A DNA stretch of 64,000 nucleotides from Roseiterribacter gracilis (GTDB taxonomy: Bacteria > Pseudomonadota > Alphaproteobacteria > BOG-932 > Roseiterribacteraceae): contig BOPV01000001.1 of the NCBI GenBank assembly GCA_018332375.1, positions 744,001 to 808,000 on the forward strand, given 5' to 3'. Position 1 is the stretch's first letter. Each line of letters opens with the position of its first letter. The notes under the pieces are model-generated. The model was not told the origin of the DNA. It did no database searches and saw only the letters and a program-made list of their open reading frames with translations. Positions 24,514 through 38,774 of the stretch are shown here, piece by piece. The position numbers and the translations under genes were made by a program.

Positions 24514-26421
24514 TTACTCGGCGTTGGCGCCGTACATGCGATCGAGCGCGATGCGATCGATCTCGACCGGATAGCGCGCACGCAGCGCCTTGATGAACAA
24601 CGCGGCGCGGTCGTTGGCGATCGAACGTTCGACCTCTTGTTTGGCTTGCGCCAACTGCGGTCCGGCTTGCGCCAGGTCGGCCGGCACGATGCCGGTCAAA
24701 CGGGCGATCACGACGCCGTCGGCCGTGTCGGCGCTGGTCACGACACCGGCCTTGCTGTCGAACAGCTTGGCGACGATCTCGCGCGGCACGACCGGCGCCG
24801 CCGTCGGCGCGGCATTGGCGAGCAGGCCGGCTCGGTCGAAGGGCTGCGTCGTAACCAGCGTTGAGCCGGCTTCTTTGCTCAGCGAGGCGAGCGTTGCGCC
24901 CGCATTGGCTTTTTCGACCAGCGCGGAAGCTTTCTTGCGCGTCGCTTCGGCGCGTTGTTCGCCTTTCCAGGCGGCAACGACTTCGGCCTTCACTTCGGCG
25001 AGCGGTTTCAGAACAGCCGGCGTGACCGTGTCGGCACGCACGACGATGTAGCGCGCGTCACCGGATTCAACGAGGTTCGACGTCTCACCCTGCTTCAAAC
25101 CAAAGCCGGTGCGCAGCAGATCGGGCGCGACATTCGCAACCGGTTTGCCGTCGGCGCCGCGGCCTTGCGCATCGACCGGGCCTACTTTCACCGGCGTTGC
25201 GCCAACCGTGTTGGCGATTTCGTCGAGTGACGCACCGCCGGCGAGACGATCGTCCAGCTTCTGCGACTGTTCGATCAGGCGATCGGCGGCGCGTTCGCGC
25301 TTGGTCTCGTCGAGCAGTTTGGCTTTTGCCTGGTCGAACGGAATTTCGCCGCCCGGCGCAATGTCGGTGACGACGAAGACGTGATAGCCGAGCGCGCTTT
25401 GCACCGGTCCAGCAACGACGTTCTTCGCCGCGTCGAACACCGGCGCCTGCAGCACGTCCGGCAGTTCTTCTTTTGCAGCCGCGTCGATCGTAACCGGGGC
25501 GGGGGCCTTCAACTGCTTTGCAGCGTCGGCGAGGCTTTTGCCTTTGGCCGCAGCCAGCAGCGCATCGGCCTGCGCCTTGTCGCTCAGCACGACTTGCTCG
25601 ACCTTGCGGCGTTCCGGCTTCACGAATTCGGTGCGGCGCGCTTCGTAGGCGCCTTTCAAATCTTCGTCCGAGACCTCGATCTGGCCGAGGAAACTATCCG
25701 GCGTCAGAACCAAGCTGGTCAGCGTGCGCAGTTCGGGACGCGTGAACGCAACCGCGTGTGCTTGGTGATATTCGGTGAGCTGCGCGTCGGTCGGTTCGGC
25801 GATGCCGGTGGCGCTGTCGTTTTTGATTGTCAGCGTTTCGGCAACGCGGCGTTCGGCGCGGGCACGATAGAGATCGTCGACCAGCAGGCCGGGCGCGGCG
25901 GGGCCGCCCGCCATCGCGTCGAGCAGCAGACCGGTGGTCAAATCGCGCTTGGTCGCTTCGACGAAGCTTTGTTCGGTAAAGCCCGCTTGCTGCAGCATCT
26001 GGATCATGCGGAAGCGGTCGAACTGCTTCGTCGTCGGATCGACGAAGGCTTGCTGCTGACGGATCAGCTGCACTGCTTGTGCGTCGCCGACGACAAGGCC
26101 TGCATCCTGCGCCGCACGCAGCAGCACGCGGTCGTCGATCATGCGTTCCAGCGTCTGGTCGAGCAGGCCGAGGCGCTTTGCGGTCGCGGCGTCAAACGCA
26201 CCGCCGCCGGTGGCGCGGCGCACGCGCTCGAGCTCGCGGCGGAATTCGCGATCCAGATCGACCGTCGCGATCTTGTCGCCACCGACCGTGGCGACGTTCT
26301 GGTCGAGCCCGCGATTGCGGAGCACGTCGCTGACGCCAAAGAACAGAAAGGAGACGAGCAGAAGCCCGAACAGCACTTTGACGACGAGTGAACCGGCAGC
26401 GCCACGAAACGCCTGAAGCAT
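24514..26421 (-). CDS. ppiD: PpiD-like periplasmic chaperone/peptidyl-prolyl isomerase
   Basis: The 635-aa protein has one N-terminal membrane anchor (about 13-31, VVKVLFGLLLVSFLFFGVSDV), a SurA-type N-terminal chaperone domain (about 35-260), a weak central parvulin domain (about 260-370, ending GGEIPFDQAKAKL) and a C-terminal chaperone lobe. PpiD sits at the SecYEG exit and helps newly exported outer-membrane proteins. Parvulin residues look degenerate, as in many PpiD proteins, so isomerase activity is doubtful. It heads the leftward ppiD-trpE-trpG-trpD-trpC run and diverges from tpiA. Confidence 0.92.
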   Translation of the reverse strand: MLQAFRGAAGSLVVKVLFGLLLVSFLFFGVSDVLRNRGLDQNVATVGGDKIATVDLDREFRRELERVRRATGGGAFDAATAKRLGLLDQTLERMIDDRVLLRAAQDAGLVVGDAQAVQLIRQQQAFVDPTTKQFDRFRMIQMLQQAGFTEQSFVEATKRDLTTGLLLDAMAGGPAAPGLLVDDLYRARAERRVAETLTIKNDSATGIAEPTDAQLTEYHQAHAVAFTRPELRTLTSLVLTPDSFLGQIEVSDEDLKGAYEARRTEFVKPERRKVEQVVLSDKAQADALLAAAKGKSLADAAKQLKAPAPVTIDAAAKEELPDVLQAPVFDAAKNVVAGPVQSALGYHVFVVTDIAPGGEIPFDQAKAKLLDETKRERAADRLIEQSQKLDDRLAGGASLDEIANTVGATPVKVGPVDAQGRGADGKPVANVAPDLLRTGFGLKQGETSNLVESGDARYIVVRADTVTPAVLKPLAEVKAEVVAAWKGEQRAEATRKKASALVEKANAGATLASLSKEAGSTLVTTQPFDRAGLLANAAPTAAPVVPREIVAKLFDSKAGVVTSADTADGVVIARLTGIVPADLAQAGPQLAQAKQEVERSIANDRAALFIKALRARYPVEIDRIALDRMYGANAE

Positions 26422-26587
26422 CGAACCTGATCTCTACGGAAAGAGCGGCCCCGAAGGGCCGGAAATGGGCGCGGATCGTAGGGACCGGGCCTCGGGCTGG
26501 CAACCGCGAGCCCCGGGCCGGCAGGGGCCCTCTTATCTTTTCACGAGGGGCTCGTTACATCGGCCTCTTCCTTGGAGGAGCAGCGCC

Positions 26588-29396
<2,809 letters not shown>

Positions 29397-29409
29397 TCGC
29401 TGGCCGCGC

Positions 29410-29592
29410 CTAGCGCGGGTCGAATTCGATATTGATCGAAGAATCGTCGTGCGTGACGCGTGCACGCACGACATCGCCGCGCCGCAGGTCGATCGGTTGC
29501 GGCGCGCAATGCAGCACGTGATGCCAGCAGCTTTCGATCGCTTTGGGATCGTTCTCGTAGACATTGCCCGGTGACAGATCGTGTCGCTGCAT
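29410..29592 (-). CDS. small protein resembling a methyltransferase C-terminal piece
   Basis: The 60-aa frame reads like the last part of the C-terminal barrel of PRMT-type SAM methyltransferases: ESCWHHVLHCAPQPIDLRRGD, then VVRARVTHDDSS, then INIEFDP, matching the general W.q.l....P..l..Gd....v.hd...i.ie pattern. No methyltransferase core is present upstream, so it is either a remnant or an independent small protein. It is the last gene of the leftward three-gene unit and starts nine bases after the preceding stop. The family resemblance is by eye only. Confidence 0.5.
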   Translation of the reverse strand: MQRHDLSPGNVYENDPKAIESCWHHVLHCAPQPIDLRRGDVVRARVTHDDSSINIEFDPR

Positions 29593-29600
29593 ATCGCGCG

Positions 29601-30635
29601 TCAGCGCGCGACCAGCATCGGAACATCGCGTCTAACCGAAAAGCGGCGATTTGCGCTGGTCAGAACAAGGACCAGTCCAGGTTGGTCGAAGCTGATGCCG
29701 ACGCCGCCAATGGACTGAAACTTGGGCAACTTCGCGAGTTGCGTGACACCGTTGGCGCGGACTTCATAGACGCCGTCGATACCGGCAGCCCAGACGCGTC
29801 CCTGGCCCGACACCAAGCCGAAGAACGCGACCGACGGAAATGGCACGCCATTGCGGCGCTCCGGCGGCCGCGGATCGGGGCCAAGCTGCTTGGCGAAGAG
29901 CGATCGGACGTCGTTCGCGCACACTTCGACAAGGCTGCCGTCCGAACCCATGTGCACAAGGCCGATCGCGGCGATCACGCAGCCTTTCTTCCAGGGTGAC
30001 GCCACGATGCCGTTCACCGGATGGCACTTCGGATTGAGAACGCCGCCGCAAATACCGAGGCCCGTATGCGACACGGAGGAGACGAACCCATTGTCGCGCT
30101 CGATCGCATATAGGCCGCCGCCCCATTCGCCAGCGTTCATTCCGACGAGCAAGAGTTCCGGGGTTACAAGCGTCGCCGCGGCATTCCCGATCGTGTTTGG
30201 CATCGGTTCATAAAGGCCGCGCGTTTTTGCTGTGCCGTCGGTGATCGTTGTTAGGTTCTGCTGCGTCAGCAGCAAGATTTCCTTTGCGCCGCAGGTCGCT
30301 GCGATCAGCGGCATTCCAGCATGTTCAATCGTGCCGAGTTCTTGCCACGATCCGGAGGAGTGGCGCCGCACGGTCCATTTCGTGCCGGCGCGAATGCCGC
30401 CGATGGCGACCGGATGACCATCTTGTGCGCACAGTTCGAGGGTTTGTTCGGGCTGTGGTTCAGATCGCCACCTCGTCTCGCCTTCGGCCAGAGATGCCAG
30501 TGTGCCGCGGTCCGATAGGACCCACAGGCGCCCGTCCGCGAAGACAGCGCGGATAAGATTGCTGTCGATGTCGTCTGCGACAGCGGGCGCCGTCAGTAGC
30601 AGCAGCGCGCTGAGCGCGAGAAGGGCGGTTCGCAT
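29601..30635 (-). CDS. secreted beta-propeller-like protein of unknown function
   Basis: The 344-aa protein has a signal peptide (MRTALLALSALLLLTAPAVA, cleavage before DD) and a mature part built of repeated short beta-strand blocks (DGRLWVLSDRGTLASL, LLLVGMNAGEWGGGLYAIE, GRVWAAGIDGVYEVRANG), typical of a beta propeller. Cys pairs (TCGAKE, GICGG, NPKCHP, KGCVI) could form disulfides. The strand blocks are too diverged to assign to a named propeller family. It lies second in the leftward operon, 18 bases after the first gene. Confidence 0.7.
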   Translation of the reverse strand: MRTALLALSALLLLTAPAVADDIDSNLIRAVFADGRLWVLSDRGTLASLAEGETRWRSEPQPEQTLELCAQDGHPVAIGGIRAGTKWTVRRHSSGSWQELGTIEHAGMPLIAATCGAKEILLLTQQNLTTITDGTAKTRGLYEPMPNTIGNAAATLVTPELLLVGMNAGEWGGGLYAIERDNGFVSSVSHTGLGICGGVLNPKCHPVNGIVASPWKKGCVIAAIGLVHMGSDGSLVEVCANDVRSLFAKQLGPDPRPPERRNGVPFPSVAFFGLVSGQGRVWAAGIDGVYEVRANGVTQLAKLPKFQSIGGVGISFDQPGLVLVLTSANRRFSVRRDVPMLVAR

Positions 30636-30653
30636 CCGCCAATCATCTAGTCG

Positions 30654-32667
<2,014 letters not shown>

Positions 32668-32684
32668 AAAATCTTTCGGCGAGG

Positions 32685-32763
32685 CTCGCAGGCAAATCTG
32701 CGAGTCATCTGAATCGCTTACGGGCGATTGTGGAATCCGCGATGTCCTACAGCGACATCGCGG
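32685..32763 (+). ncRNA. three regularly spaced stem-loops after eno
   Basis: Three perfect stem-loops follow one another: 32685-32704 (7-bp stem, 6-base loop), 32712-32729 (6-bp stem, 6-base loop) and 32737-32763 (10-bp stem CCGCGATGTC, 7-base loop), each separated by 7 bases. There is no T-tract, so a simple terminator is unlikely for all three. They could be a processed 3' UTR RNA of eno or a leader of ftsB. The strand is assumed from the flanking genes. Confidence 0.45.
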
Positions 32764-32817
32764 GTTTGAAAAAGCGTTTGACCGAGCGAATCACCGTGTG
32801 ATTCCGTCCGCCCCATC

Positions 32818-33129
32818 ATGGGTTCGCGTCTTCGCCGAAAGCTGCTGCAGATACTTGGCCCCGTCTCCGGAGCCTGCCTCGTCGCGTACTTTGCGTACTA
32901 CACGGTGCAGGGTGATCGCGGACTCATGACCCTTACGCGGTTGCAGGGGCAGGTCGCGCGGTCAGAAGGTCAGCTCGCCACGCTGCAGACCAACCGCGAG
33001 GGGCTGCAGAAGAAAGTTGCGTCGCTGCGGCCCGAAAGTTTGGATGTCGATCGGCTCGATGAGCGCGCCCGCACGCTGCTCAACTACGCCGCTCCCGACG
33101 AGGTGGTCGTGCTGCGCCGCAAACACTGA
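32818..33129 (+). CDS. ftsB: FtsB/DivIC-type septum formation protein
   Basis: The 103-aa bitopic protein has a short basic N-terminus, one membrane helix (about 12-29) and a periplasmic coiled coil (about 35-75, LQGQVARSEGQLATLQTNRE) followed by the DVDRLDERAR motif typical of FtsB/DivIC. FtsB bridges FtsL and FtsQ in the divisome. The location between eno and pdhA is canonical for alphaproteobacteria. No strong ribosome binding site precedes the ATG. Confidence 0.88.
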   Translation: MGSRLRRKLLQILGPVSGACLVAYFAYYTVQGDRGLMTLTRLQGQVARSEGQLATLQTNREGLQKKVASLRPESLDVDRLDERARTLLNYAAPDEVVVLRRKH

Positions 33130-33150
33130 TTTGCCTCGTTTTCCGGCACG

Positions 33151-33179
33151 TTGACCCGCGTATTTGTTCTGGCCCGATA
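33151..33179 (+). promoter_or_regulatory. possible sigma-70 promoter of pdhA
   Basis: TTGACC (33151-33156) is followed after 17 bases by CCGATA, a poor -10 match, in the only sizeable gap before the PDH operon. The -35 is good; the -10 is weak. Confidence 0.25.
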
Positions 33180-33292
33180 CCTTGCCAGGGCGGGGGTGCA
33201 GCGGTAGCTCTCTTTAGCGAATTTCGACATCAACGTTCGATGCGCGCCGCCAGCTGGGTCCAAAGGGGACCGGCCCGCGGCAGGGGAGTGAA

Positions 33293-34300
33293 ATGGCTAA
33301 AGCCGCCGAGAAAACTGCCACGAAGCCGGGTGGCGCGGAGCCCTCGCACAATCTGCTCCGCCAATTCTATCGCGACATGCTGATGATCCGCCGCTTCGAA
33401 GAGCGCGCCGGCCAGCTTTACGGCATGGGTCTGATCGGGGGCTTCTGCCACCTCTATATCGGCCAGGAAGCAGTCGTCGTCGGAACCCAGGCGACGCTGA
33501 AAGAAGGCGACAGCATCATCACCGCCTATCGCGACCACGGGCACATGCTGGCTTGCGGCATGGATCCCAAGGGCGTGATGGCGGAGTTGACCGGACGTGC
33601 CACCGGTTACTCAAAGGGCAAAGGCGGCTCGATGCACATGTTCAGCCGCGAGAAGAAATTCTTCGGCGGCCACGGCATCGTCGGTGCGCAGGTTCCGTTG
33701 GGGACTGGCCTGGCCTTCGCGCACAAATACAAAAAAGACGGGCTGCTCTCGGTGACGTCGTGCGGTGACGGCGCGATCAACCAAGGCCAAGTCTATGAGA
33801 GCTTCAACATGGCAGCGCTTTGGAAGCTGCCGGTGCTCTACATCATCGAGAACAACAAATACGCGATGGGCACCAGCCAGGCGCGCGGCGCCGCTGGCGA
33901 TCTCCATCAGCGCGGTGCGGCCTACGGCATTCCGGGCAAAGTCGTCGACGGCATGGATGTGCTCGCGGTCTACAAGGCTGCGATCGAAGCGACCGAATAT
34001 GTGCGCGCCGGCAACGGTCCGATGATCCTCGAGATGAAGACGTACCGCTATCGCGGTCACTCGATGTCGGATCCGGGCAAATACCGTTCGAAAGACGAGG
34101 TCGAAGACATGCGCAAGCATCACGACCCGATCGAACTGCTGAAGTCGAAGATGATCGAACAGAAGCTCGCCGATGAAGCGACGCTGAAGGAGATCGACAA
34201 CGAGATCCGCGCGATCGTGGTTGAAGCGGCGGACTTTGCGCAGCAAAGCCCTGAACCCGATCCGAAAGAACTCTGGACCGACGTGATGGTCGAGGCCTGA
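33293..34300 (+). CDS. pdhA: pyruvate dehydrogenase E1 alpha subunit
   Basis: The 335-aa thiamine-diphosphate-dependent subunit matches PDH E1 alpha: [31 protein letters not shown], the TPP motif [17 protein letters not shown] ending in [10 protein letters not shown], and the phosphorylation-loop region [15 protein letters not shown]. It forms the alpha2-beta2 E1 with PdhB. GGGGAG precedes the ATG. It heads the coupled pdhA-pdhB-pdhC-cupin-lpd run, with a 4-base gap to pdhB. Confidence 0.96.
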   Translation: MAKAAEKTATKPGGAEPSHNLLRQFYRDMLMIRRFEERAGQLYGMGLIGGFCHLYIGQEAVVVGTQATLKEGDSIITAYRDHGHMLACGMDPKGVMAELTGRATGYSKGKGGSMHMFSREKKFFGGHGIVGAQVPLGTGLAFAHKYKKDGLLSVTSCGDGAINQGQVYESFNMAALWKLPVLYIIENNKYAMGTSQARGAAGDLHQRGAAYGIPGKVVDGMDVLAVYKAAIEATEYVRAGNGPMILEMKTYRYRGHSMSDPGKYRSKDEVEDMRKHHDPIELLKSKMIEQKLADEATLKEIDNEIRAIVVEAADFAQQSPEPDPKELWTDVMVEA

Positions 34301-34304
34301 CAAG

Positions 34305-35696
34305 ATGACCGACATTCTGATGCCGGCGCTGTCGCCGACCATGACCGAAGGCAAGCTTTCCAAGTGGCTCAAAAAGGAAGGCGACACCATCACCGCCGGT
34401 GACGTGATCGCCGAAATCGAAACCGACAAAGCGACGATGGAAGTCGAAGCGGTCGACGAAGGTACCTTGACCAAGATCCTGGTTGCCGAAGGCACCGAAG
34501 GCGTCGCGGTCAACACGCCGATCGCGCAGCTGAATGGTGCTGCCAACGGCGCCGCGAACGGCAAGGCCGCTGCCGCGCCGCCGCCGGCCGCCAAGAGCGA
34601 CGACGCGCCGAAAGCAGACGCAAAGTCGGAAGCGAAGGCGCCGGCTGCTGCGCCAGTGCCGCCCAAGCCGGAAGCCAAGTCGTTCCCGGCCGAAGAAGCC
34701 AAGTTCTACGAGACGACTGCGAGCAAGACCGTCCGCGAAGCGTTGCGCGACGCGATGGCCGAAGAAATGCGGCGCGACGAGACCGTGTTTCTCATGGGCG
34801 AGGAAGTCGCCGAGTACAACGGCGCTTACAAAGTCAGCCAGGGCTTGCTCGACGAATTCGGCGCTGAGCGCGTGATCGACACGCCGATCACCGAACAGGG
34901 CTTCGCTGGTCTTGGTGTTGGCGCTGCGTTCAACGGCTTGAAGCCGATCGTCGAATTCATGACCTGGAACTTCGCCATGCAGGCGATCGACCAGATCGTG
35001 AACTCGGCTGCGAAGACGCAATACATGTCGGGCGGCCAGATGGGCTGCTCGATCGTGTTTCGCGGTCCGAACGGCGTCGCCTCGCGCGTCGGCGCGCAGC
35101 ACAGCCAGGATTACGCGTCATGGTACGCGCACGTGCCCGGTCTCTACGTACTGGCGCCATACACTGCCGCAGACGCCAAGGGCTTGTTGAAGGCGGCGAT
35201 CCGCGATCCGAACCCGGTCGTGTTCCTCGAACACGAGCTGATGTACGGCACCGCGTTCGATGTGCCGGTCGACGAGAACTTCATCGTTCCGATCGGCAAG
35301 GCGCGCATCGCGCGTCCGGGCAAAGACGTCACCATCACGGCCTATAGCCGCATGGTCGGCCTGGCGCTGGCCGCCGCCGAGCAATTGGCCAAGGACGGGA
35401 TCGATGCGGAAGTGATCGATCTGCGCACCATCCGTCCGCTCGACGTCGAGACGATCACCAACTCGGTGAAGAAGACCAACCGTCTGGTCTCGTGCGAAGA
35501 AGGCTGGCCGTTCGCCGGCATCGGCAGCGAGATGGCTGCGATCGCAATGGAGAACTTCTTCGACGATCTCGATGCGCCGGTCGCGCGCGTCTACGGCGTC
35601 GACGTTCCGCTGCCATACGCCGCCAATCTCGAGAAGCTCGCGCTGCCGCAGGTTGAGCACATTGTCGAAGCCGCGAAAAAGGTGAGCTACCGCTGA
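34305..35696 (+). CDS. pdhB: pyruvate dehydrogenase E1 beta subunit with lipoyl domain
   Basis: The 463-aa protein begins with a lipoyl domain (about 1-78; lipoyl Lys in [13 protein letters not shown]), then an Ala/Pro-rich linker (about 85-132), then the transketolase-like E1 beta catalytic domain ([49 protein letters not shown]) and the C-terminal transketolase domain. The fused lipoyl domain is characteristic of alphaproteobacterial PdhB. Its TGA overlaps the ATG of pdhC (TGATG). Confidence 0.96.
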   Translation: MTDILMPALSPTMTEGKLSKWLKKEGDTITAGDVIAEIETDKATMEVEAVDEGTLTKILVAEGTEGVAVNTPIAQLNGAANGAANGKAAAAPPPAAKSDDAPKADAKSEAKAPAAAPVPPKPEAKSFPAEEAKFYETTASKTVREALRDAMAEEMRRDETVFLMGEEVAEYNGAYKVSQGLLDEFGAERVIDTPITEQGFAGLGVGAAFNGLKPIVEFMTWNFAMQAIDQIVNSAAKTQYMSGGQMGCSIVFRGPNGVASRVGAQHSQDYASWYAHVPGLYVLAPYTAADAKGLLKAAIRDPNPVVFLEHELMYGTAFDVPVDENFIVPIGKARIARPGKDVTITAYSRMVGLALAAAEQLAKDGIDAEVIDLRTIRPLDVETITNSVKKTNRLVSCEEGWPFAGIGSEMAAIAMENFFDDLDAPVARVYGVDVPLPYAANLEKLALPQVEHIVEAAKKVSYR

Positions 35697-37000
35697 TGGC
35701 GATCGACATTCTGATGCCGGCGCTCTCGCCCACGATGACCGAGGGCAAGCTCGCCAAGTGGGTGAAGAAGACCGGCGACAAGATTTCGTCGGGCGATGTG
35801 ATCGCCGAAATCGAAACCGACAAAGCGACGATGGAAGTCGAAGCGGTCGATGAAGGCACGTTGGGCGAAATCCTGGTGCCGGAAGGCACCGAAGGCGTCG
35901 CCGTCAACGCGGTGATCGCAAAGCTGTTGGGTGAAGGCGAAAAGCCCGGCGCTGCAAGTGCAGCACCGGCGCCGAAGAAGCAGGAGCCGCCGACACCGGC
36001 GCCCGCAGCACCGGCAAAAGAACCGCCGAGCAGCGCGCCCGCCAAACAAGAGCCGCCGGCGTCCAAGCCGCCGGTGCAGGCGCAGGCAAATGGCTCGCGC
36101 GTGATTGCGAGCCCGCTCGCCAAGCGCATCGCCGAGCAAAGCAAAATCGATCTCAGCAAAGTACAGGGCAGTGGCCCGCACGGCCGGATCGTAAAAGCCG
36201 ATGTCGAAGCAGCCGCCAAGGGCGGCACTGCAACGAAAGCTGCAGCGCCGAGCGTCGGCGGTGGTGCTGCACCGAAGAGCAGCGTCGATGCGCGCGGCCT
36301 CGCCGATGCGCTGAAGATGAAATACGACGTGGTGCCGAATTCGGGCGTGCGCAAAGTCATTGCGCGCCGCCTGACCGAAGCCAAACAGACCGTCCCGCAT
36401 TTCTATCTAACGCTCGACTGCAATCTCGACGAACTGCTGGCGTTGCGTTCGAAGATGAACGCTGCGGTCGAAGGCTCAAAGATCTCGGTCAACGACTTCG
36501 TCATTCGCGCCGCGGCGCTGGCGCTCAAGAAAGTGCCGGACGCCAACGTCTATTTCACCGACGAAGCGATTCTGAAATTCGAACATGCCGACGTGTCGGT
36601 TGCGGTCGCGACCGACAACGGTCTGATCACGCCGGTGATCAAGGCAGCGGAAACCAAAAGCCTGGCGCAGATCTCGAAAGAGATGCGCGACCTCGGCACG
36701 CGCGCACGCGCCGGCAAGTTGAAGCCCGAAGAATATCAGGGCGGCACTTTCTCGGTGTCGAACCTCGGCATGTTCGGGATCAAGCAGTTCGAAGCGATCA
36801 TCAATCCGCCGCAGGCTTGCATTCTCGCGGTTGGCGCGGGCGAGCAGCGCGCGATCGTGAAAGACGGCAAGGTCGAAGTCGCGACGATGATGTCGTGCAC
36901 CTTGTCGGTCGATCATCGCGCCGTCGACGGTGCCTTGGGCGCTGTCTATCTGCAGGCCTTCCAAGCGTTGATCGAGAATCCGTTCGGGTTGATTTCGTGA
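35696..37000 (+). CDS. pdhC: dihydrolipoamide acetyltransferase (PDH E2)
   Basis: The 434-aa core enzyme has one lipoyl domain (about 1-78, Lys in [10 protein letters not shown], nearly identical to that of PdhB), a long Pro/Ala/Lys linker, a peripheral-subunit-binding domain (about 138-172, [16 protein letters not shown] and [12 protein letters not shown]) and the catalytic domain ending in the active-site [13 protein letters not shown]. It transfers acetyl groups to CoA. Its stop overlaps the GTG start of the cupin gene. Confidence 0.96.
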   Translation: MAIDILMPALSPTMTEGKLAKWVKKTGDKISSGDVIAEIETDKATMEVEAVDEGTLGEILVPEGTEGVAVNAVIAKLLGEGEKPGAASAAPAPKKQEPPTPAPAAPAKEPPSSAPAKQEPPASKPPVQAQANGSRVIASPLAKRIAEQSKIDLSKVQGSGPHGRIVKADVEAAAKGGTATKAAAPSVGGGAAPKSSVDARGLADALKMKYDVVPNSGVRKVIARRLTEAKQTVPHFYLTLDCNLDELLALRSKMNAAVEGSKISVNDFVIRAAALALKKVPDANVYFTDEAILKFEHADVSVAVATDNGLITPVIKAAETKSLAQISKEMRDLGTRARAGKLKPEEYQGGTFSVSNLGMFGIKQFEAIINPPQACILAVGAGEQRAIVKDGKVEVATMMSCTLSVDHRAVDGALGAVYLQAFQALIENPFGLIS

Positions 37001-37356
37001 CCCAGGTCATCGACCTCGCCAAGAAATTCGCGAGCTTCTCGGAGACCTGGCAGCCGAAAATCCTGGCCGAAGTGAACGGCCAGGAAGTTCGCATCGCAAA
37101 GATCGACGGCGAATTCGAATGGCATCGGCACGACGATGCCGACGAGATGTTTCTGGTCGTCAGCGGCAAGCTGCGGATGCGCTTTCGCGACAAGGACGCA
37201 GTCGTGTTGCCGGGACAGATGATCGTCGTTCCGCGCGGCACCGAACATCTGCCGGTGGCTGAGCCCACCGCCGAAATTCTGATGATTGAGACCGCCGGCA
37301 CGCGCAATACCGGCGAGCACGAAAGCGAACGCACCGCCGTTCTGGAGCGTATCTGA
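36997..37356 (+). CDS. cupin-domain protein inside the PDH operon
   Basis: The 119-aa protein is a single conserved cupin barrel: the first cupin motif is [17 protein letters not shown] and the second contains [18 protein letters not shown], providing the usual His-His-Glu and His metal ligands. Small cupins of this type bind metals and may act as isomerases, oxygenases or sensors. Its GTG overlaps the pdhC stop (GTGA) and its TGA overlaps the lpd start (TGATG), so it is expressed with PDH. Its role there is unknown. Confidence 0.85.
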   Translation: MTQVIDLAKKFASFSETWQPKILAEVNGQEVRIAKIDGEFEWHRHDDADEMFLVVSGKLRMRFRDKDAVVLPGQMIVVPRGTEHLPVAEPTAEILMIETAGTRNTGEHESERTAVLERI

Positions 37357-38756
37357 TGGCCGCACAGGAATTCGATCTGGTCGTCGTCGGCAGCGGCCCG
37401 GGCGGCTATGTCGCCGCCATTCGTGCCGCGCAGCTCAAGATGAAAGTTGCGATGGTCGAGCGCGCCGAACTGGGCGGCATCTGCCTCAACTGGGGCTGTA
37501 TTCCGACCAAGGCGTTGCTGCGTTCGAGCGACGTCTATCACATGCTGACTCATGCCGAGCAGTTCGGCCTCAAGGTTGAAGGCAAAGTCTCGTTTGATCT
37601 GACCAAGATCGTGGAACGTTCGCGCGGCGTCGCGAAGCAGATGTCGCAAGGCATCGCGTTCCTGATGAAGAAGAACAAGGTCACGGTCATTCAGGGCGAC
37701 GCCAAGCTGAACGGGCGCGGCAAGCTGAACGTCACCAAGGATGGCGCAACGACCGAGGTCGTGGCCAAGCACATCATTCTCGCGACCGGCGCGCGCGCGC
37801 GGCAACTGCCGGGCCTCGAAGTCGACGGCAAGCTGGTCTGGTCGTATCGCGAAGCGTTGGTGCCGAAAGAACAGCCGCAGCGTCTGCTGGTCGTCGGTTC
37901 GGGCGCCATCGGCATCGAATTCGCCAGCTTCTTCCGCACGCTTGGCAGCGAAGTCACGGTGGTCGAATTGCTCGACCGGATTCTGCCGGTCGAAGACGAA
38001 GAGATCTCGGCTTTCGCGCGCAAGGCGTTCGAGAAGCAGGGCATCAAGATCCGGACCGGCGCCAAGGTCACCAAGCTCGACAAGAAGACCAACAGCGTCG
38101 TCGCGACGATCGAAGCCGACGGCAAGACCGAGACGCTCGAAGTCGACCGCGTCATTTCGGCGGTCGGCATCGTCGGCAATATCGAAGAAGTCGGCTTGGA
38201 CACGGTCAAAGGCGTGAAGACCGATCGCGGCTTCATTCAGGTCGATGAATATCTGCGTACCGGGGAGCCCGGCATTTACGCGATCGGCGACGTGGTCAGC
38301 CCGCCCTGGCTGGCACACAAGGCGAGCCACGAAGGCATCATCTGCGTCGAAGCGATCGCCGGCCTGCATCCGCACAAGATGAAGGTCGAGAACATTCCAG
38401 GCTGCACCTACTGCACGCCGCAGGTGGCGAGCGTCGGCTGGACCGAGGCACGCGCCAAGAAAGAAGGCCGCGAAGTCCGCGTCGGCCGTTTCCCGTTCAT
38501 CGGCAACGGCAAGGCCGTGGCGATGGGCGAGCCGCAGGGGCTGGTGAAGACGATCTTCGATGCCAAGACGGGCGAGCTACTCGGCGCCCACATGGTCGGC
38601 GCCGAAGTGACCGAGCTGATCCAGGGCTATGTCATCGCCAAGACCGGCGAACTGACCGAAGCCGAGCTGATGGAAACGATCTTCCCGCATCCGACCATCT
38701 CGGAAACGATGCACGAAAGCGTGCTCGACGCGTACGGACGCGTGATCCACATCTGA
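37356..38756 (+). CDS. lpd: dihydrolipoyl dehydrogenase (PDH E3)
   Basis: The 466-aa flavoprotein reoxidises dihydrolipoamide. It shows the FAD site VVVGSGPGGYVAAIRAAQL, the redox disulfide in GGICLNWGCIPTKALL, the NAD-binding VVGSGAIGIEFASFF, and the C-terminal His-Glu pair in FPHPTISETMHESV. Length is normal. It is the last gene of the PDH run, 18 bases before the converging PEP-CTERM gene ends. Confidence 0.96.
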   Translation: MAAQEFDLVVVGSGPGGYVAAIRAAQLKMKVAMVERAELGGICLNWGCIPTKALLRSSDVYHMLTHAEQFGLKVEGKVSFDLTKIVERSRGVAKQMSQGIAFLMKKNKVTVIQGDAKLNGRGKLNVTKDGATTEVVAKHIILATGARARQLPGLEVDGKLVWSYREALVPKEQPQRLLVVGSGAIGIEFASFFRTLGSEVTVVELLDRILPVEDEEISAFARKAFEKQGIKIRTGAKVTKLDKKTNSVVATIEADGKTETLEVDRVISAVGIVGNIEEVGLDTVKGVKTDRGFIQVDEYLRTGEPGIYAIGDVVSPPWLAHKASHEGIICVEAIAGLHPHKMKVENIPGCTYCTPQVASVGWTEARAKKEGREVRVGRFPFIGNGKAVAMGEPQGLVKTIFDAKTGELLGAHMVGAEVTELIQGYVIAKTGELTEAELMETIFPHPTISETMHESVLDAYGRVIHI

Positions 38757-38774
38757 CGCGCGTCGGGTGCGGCG

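Noticed and set aside
33130-33292. tRNA or riboswitch in the gap before pdhA
   Set aside because: No cloverleaf or conserved riboswitch core is visible; only a short stem near the ribosome binding site.
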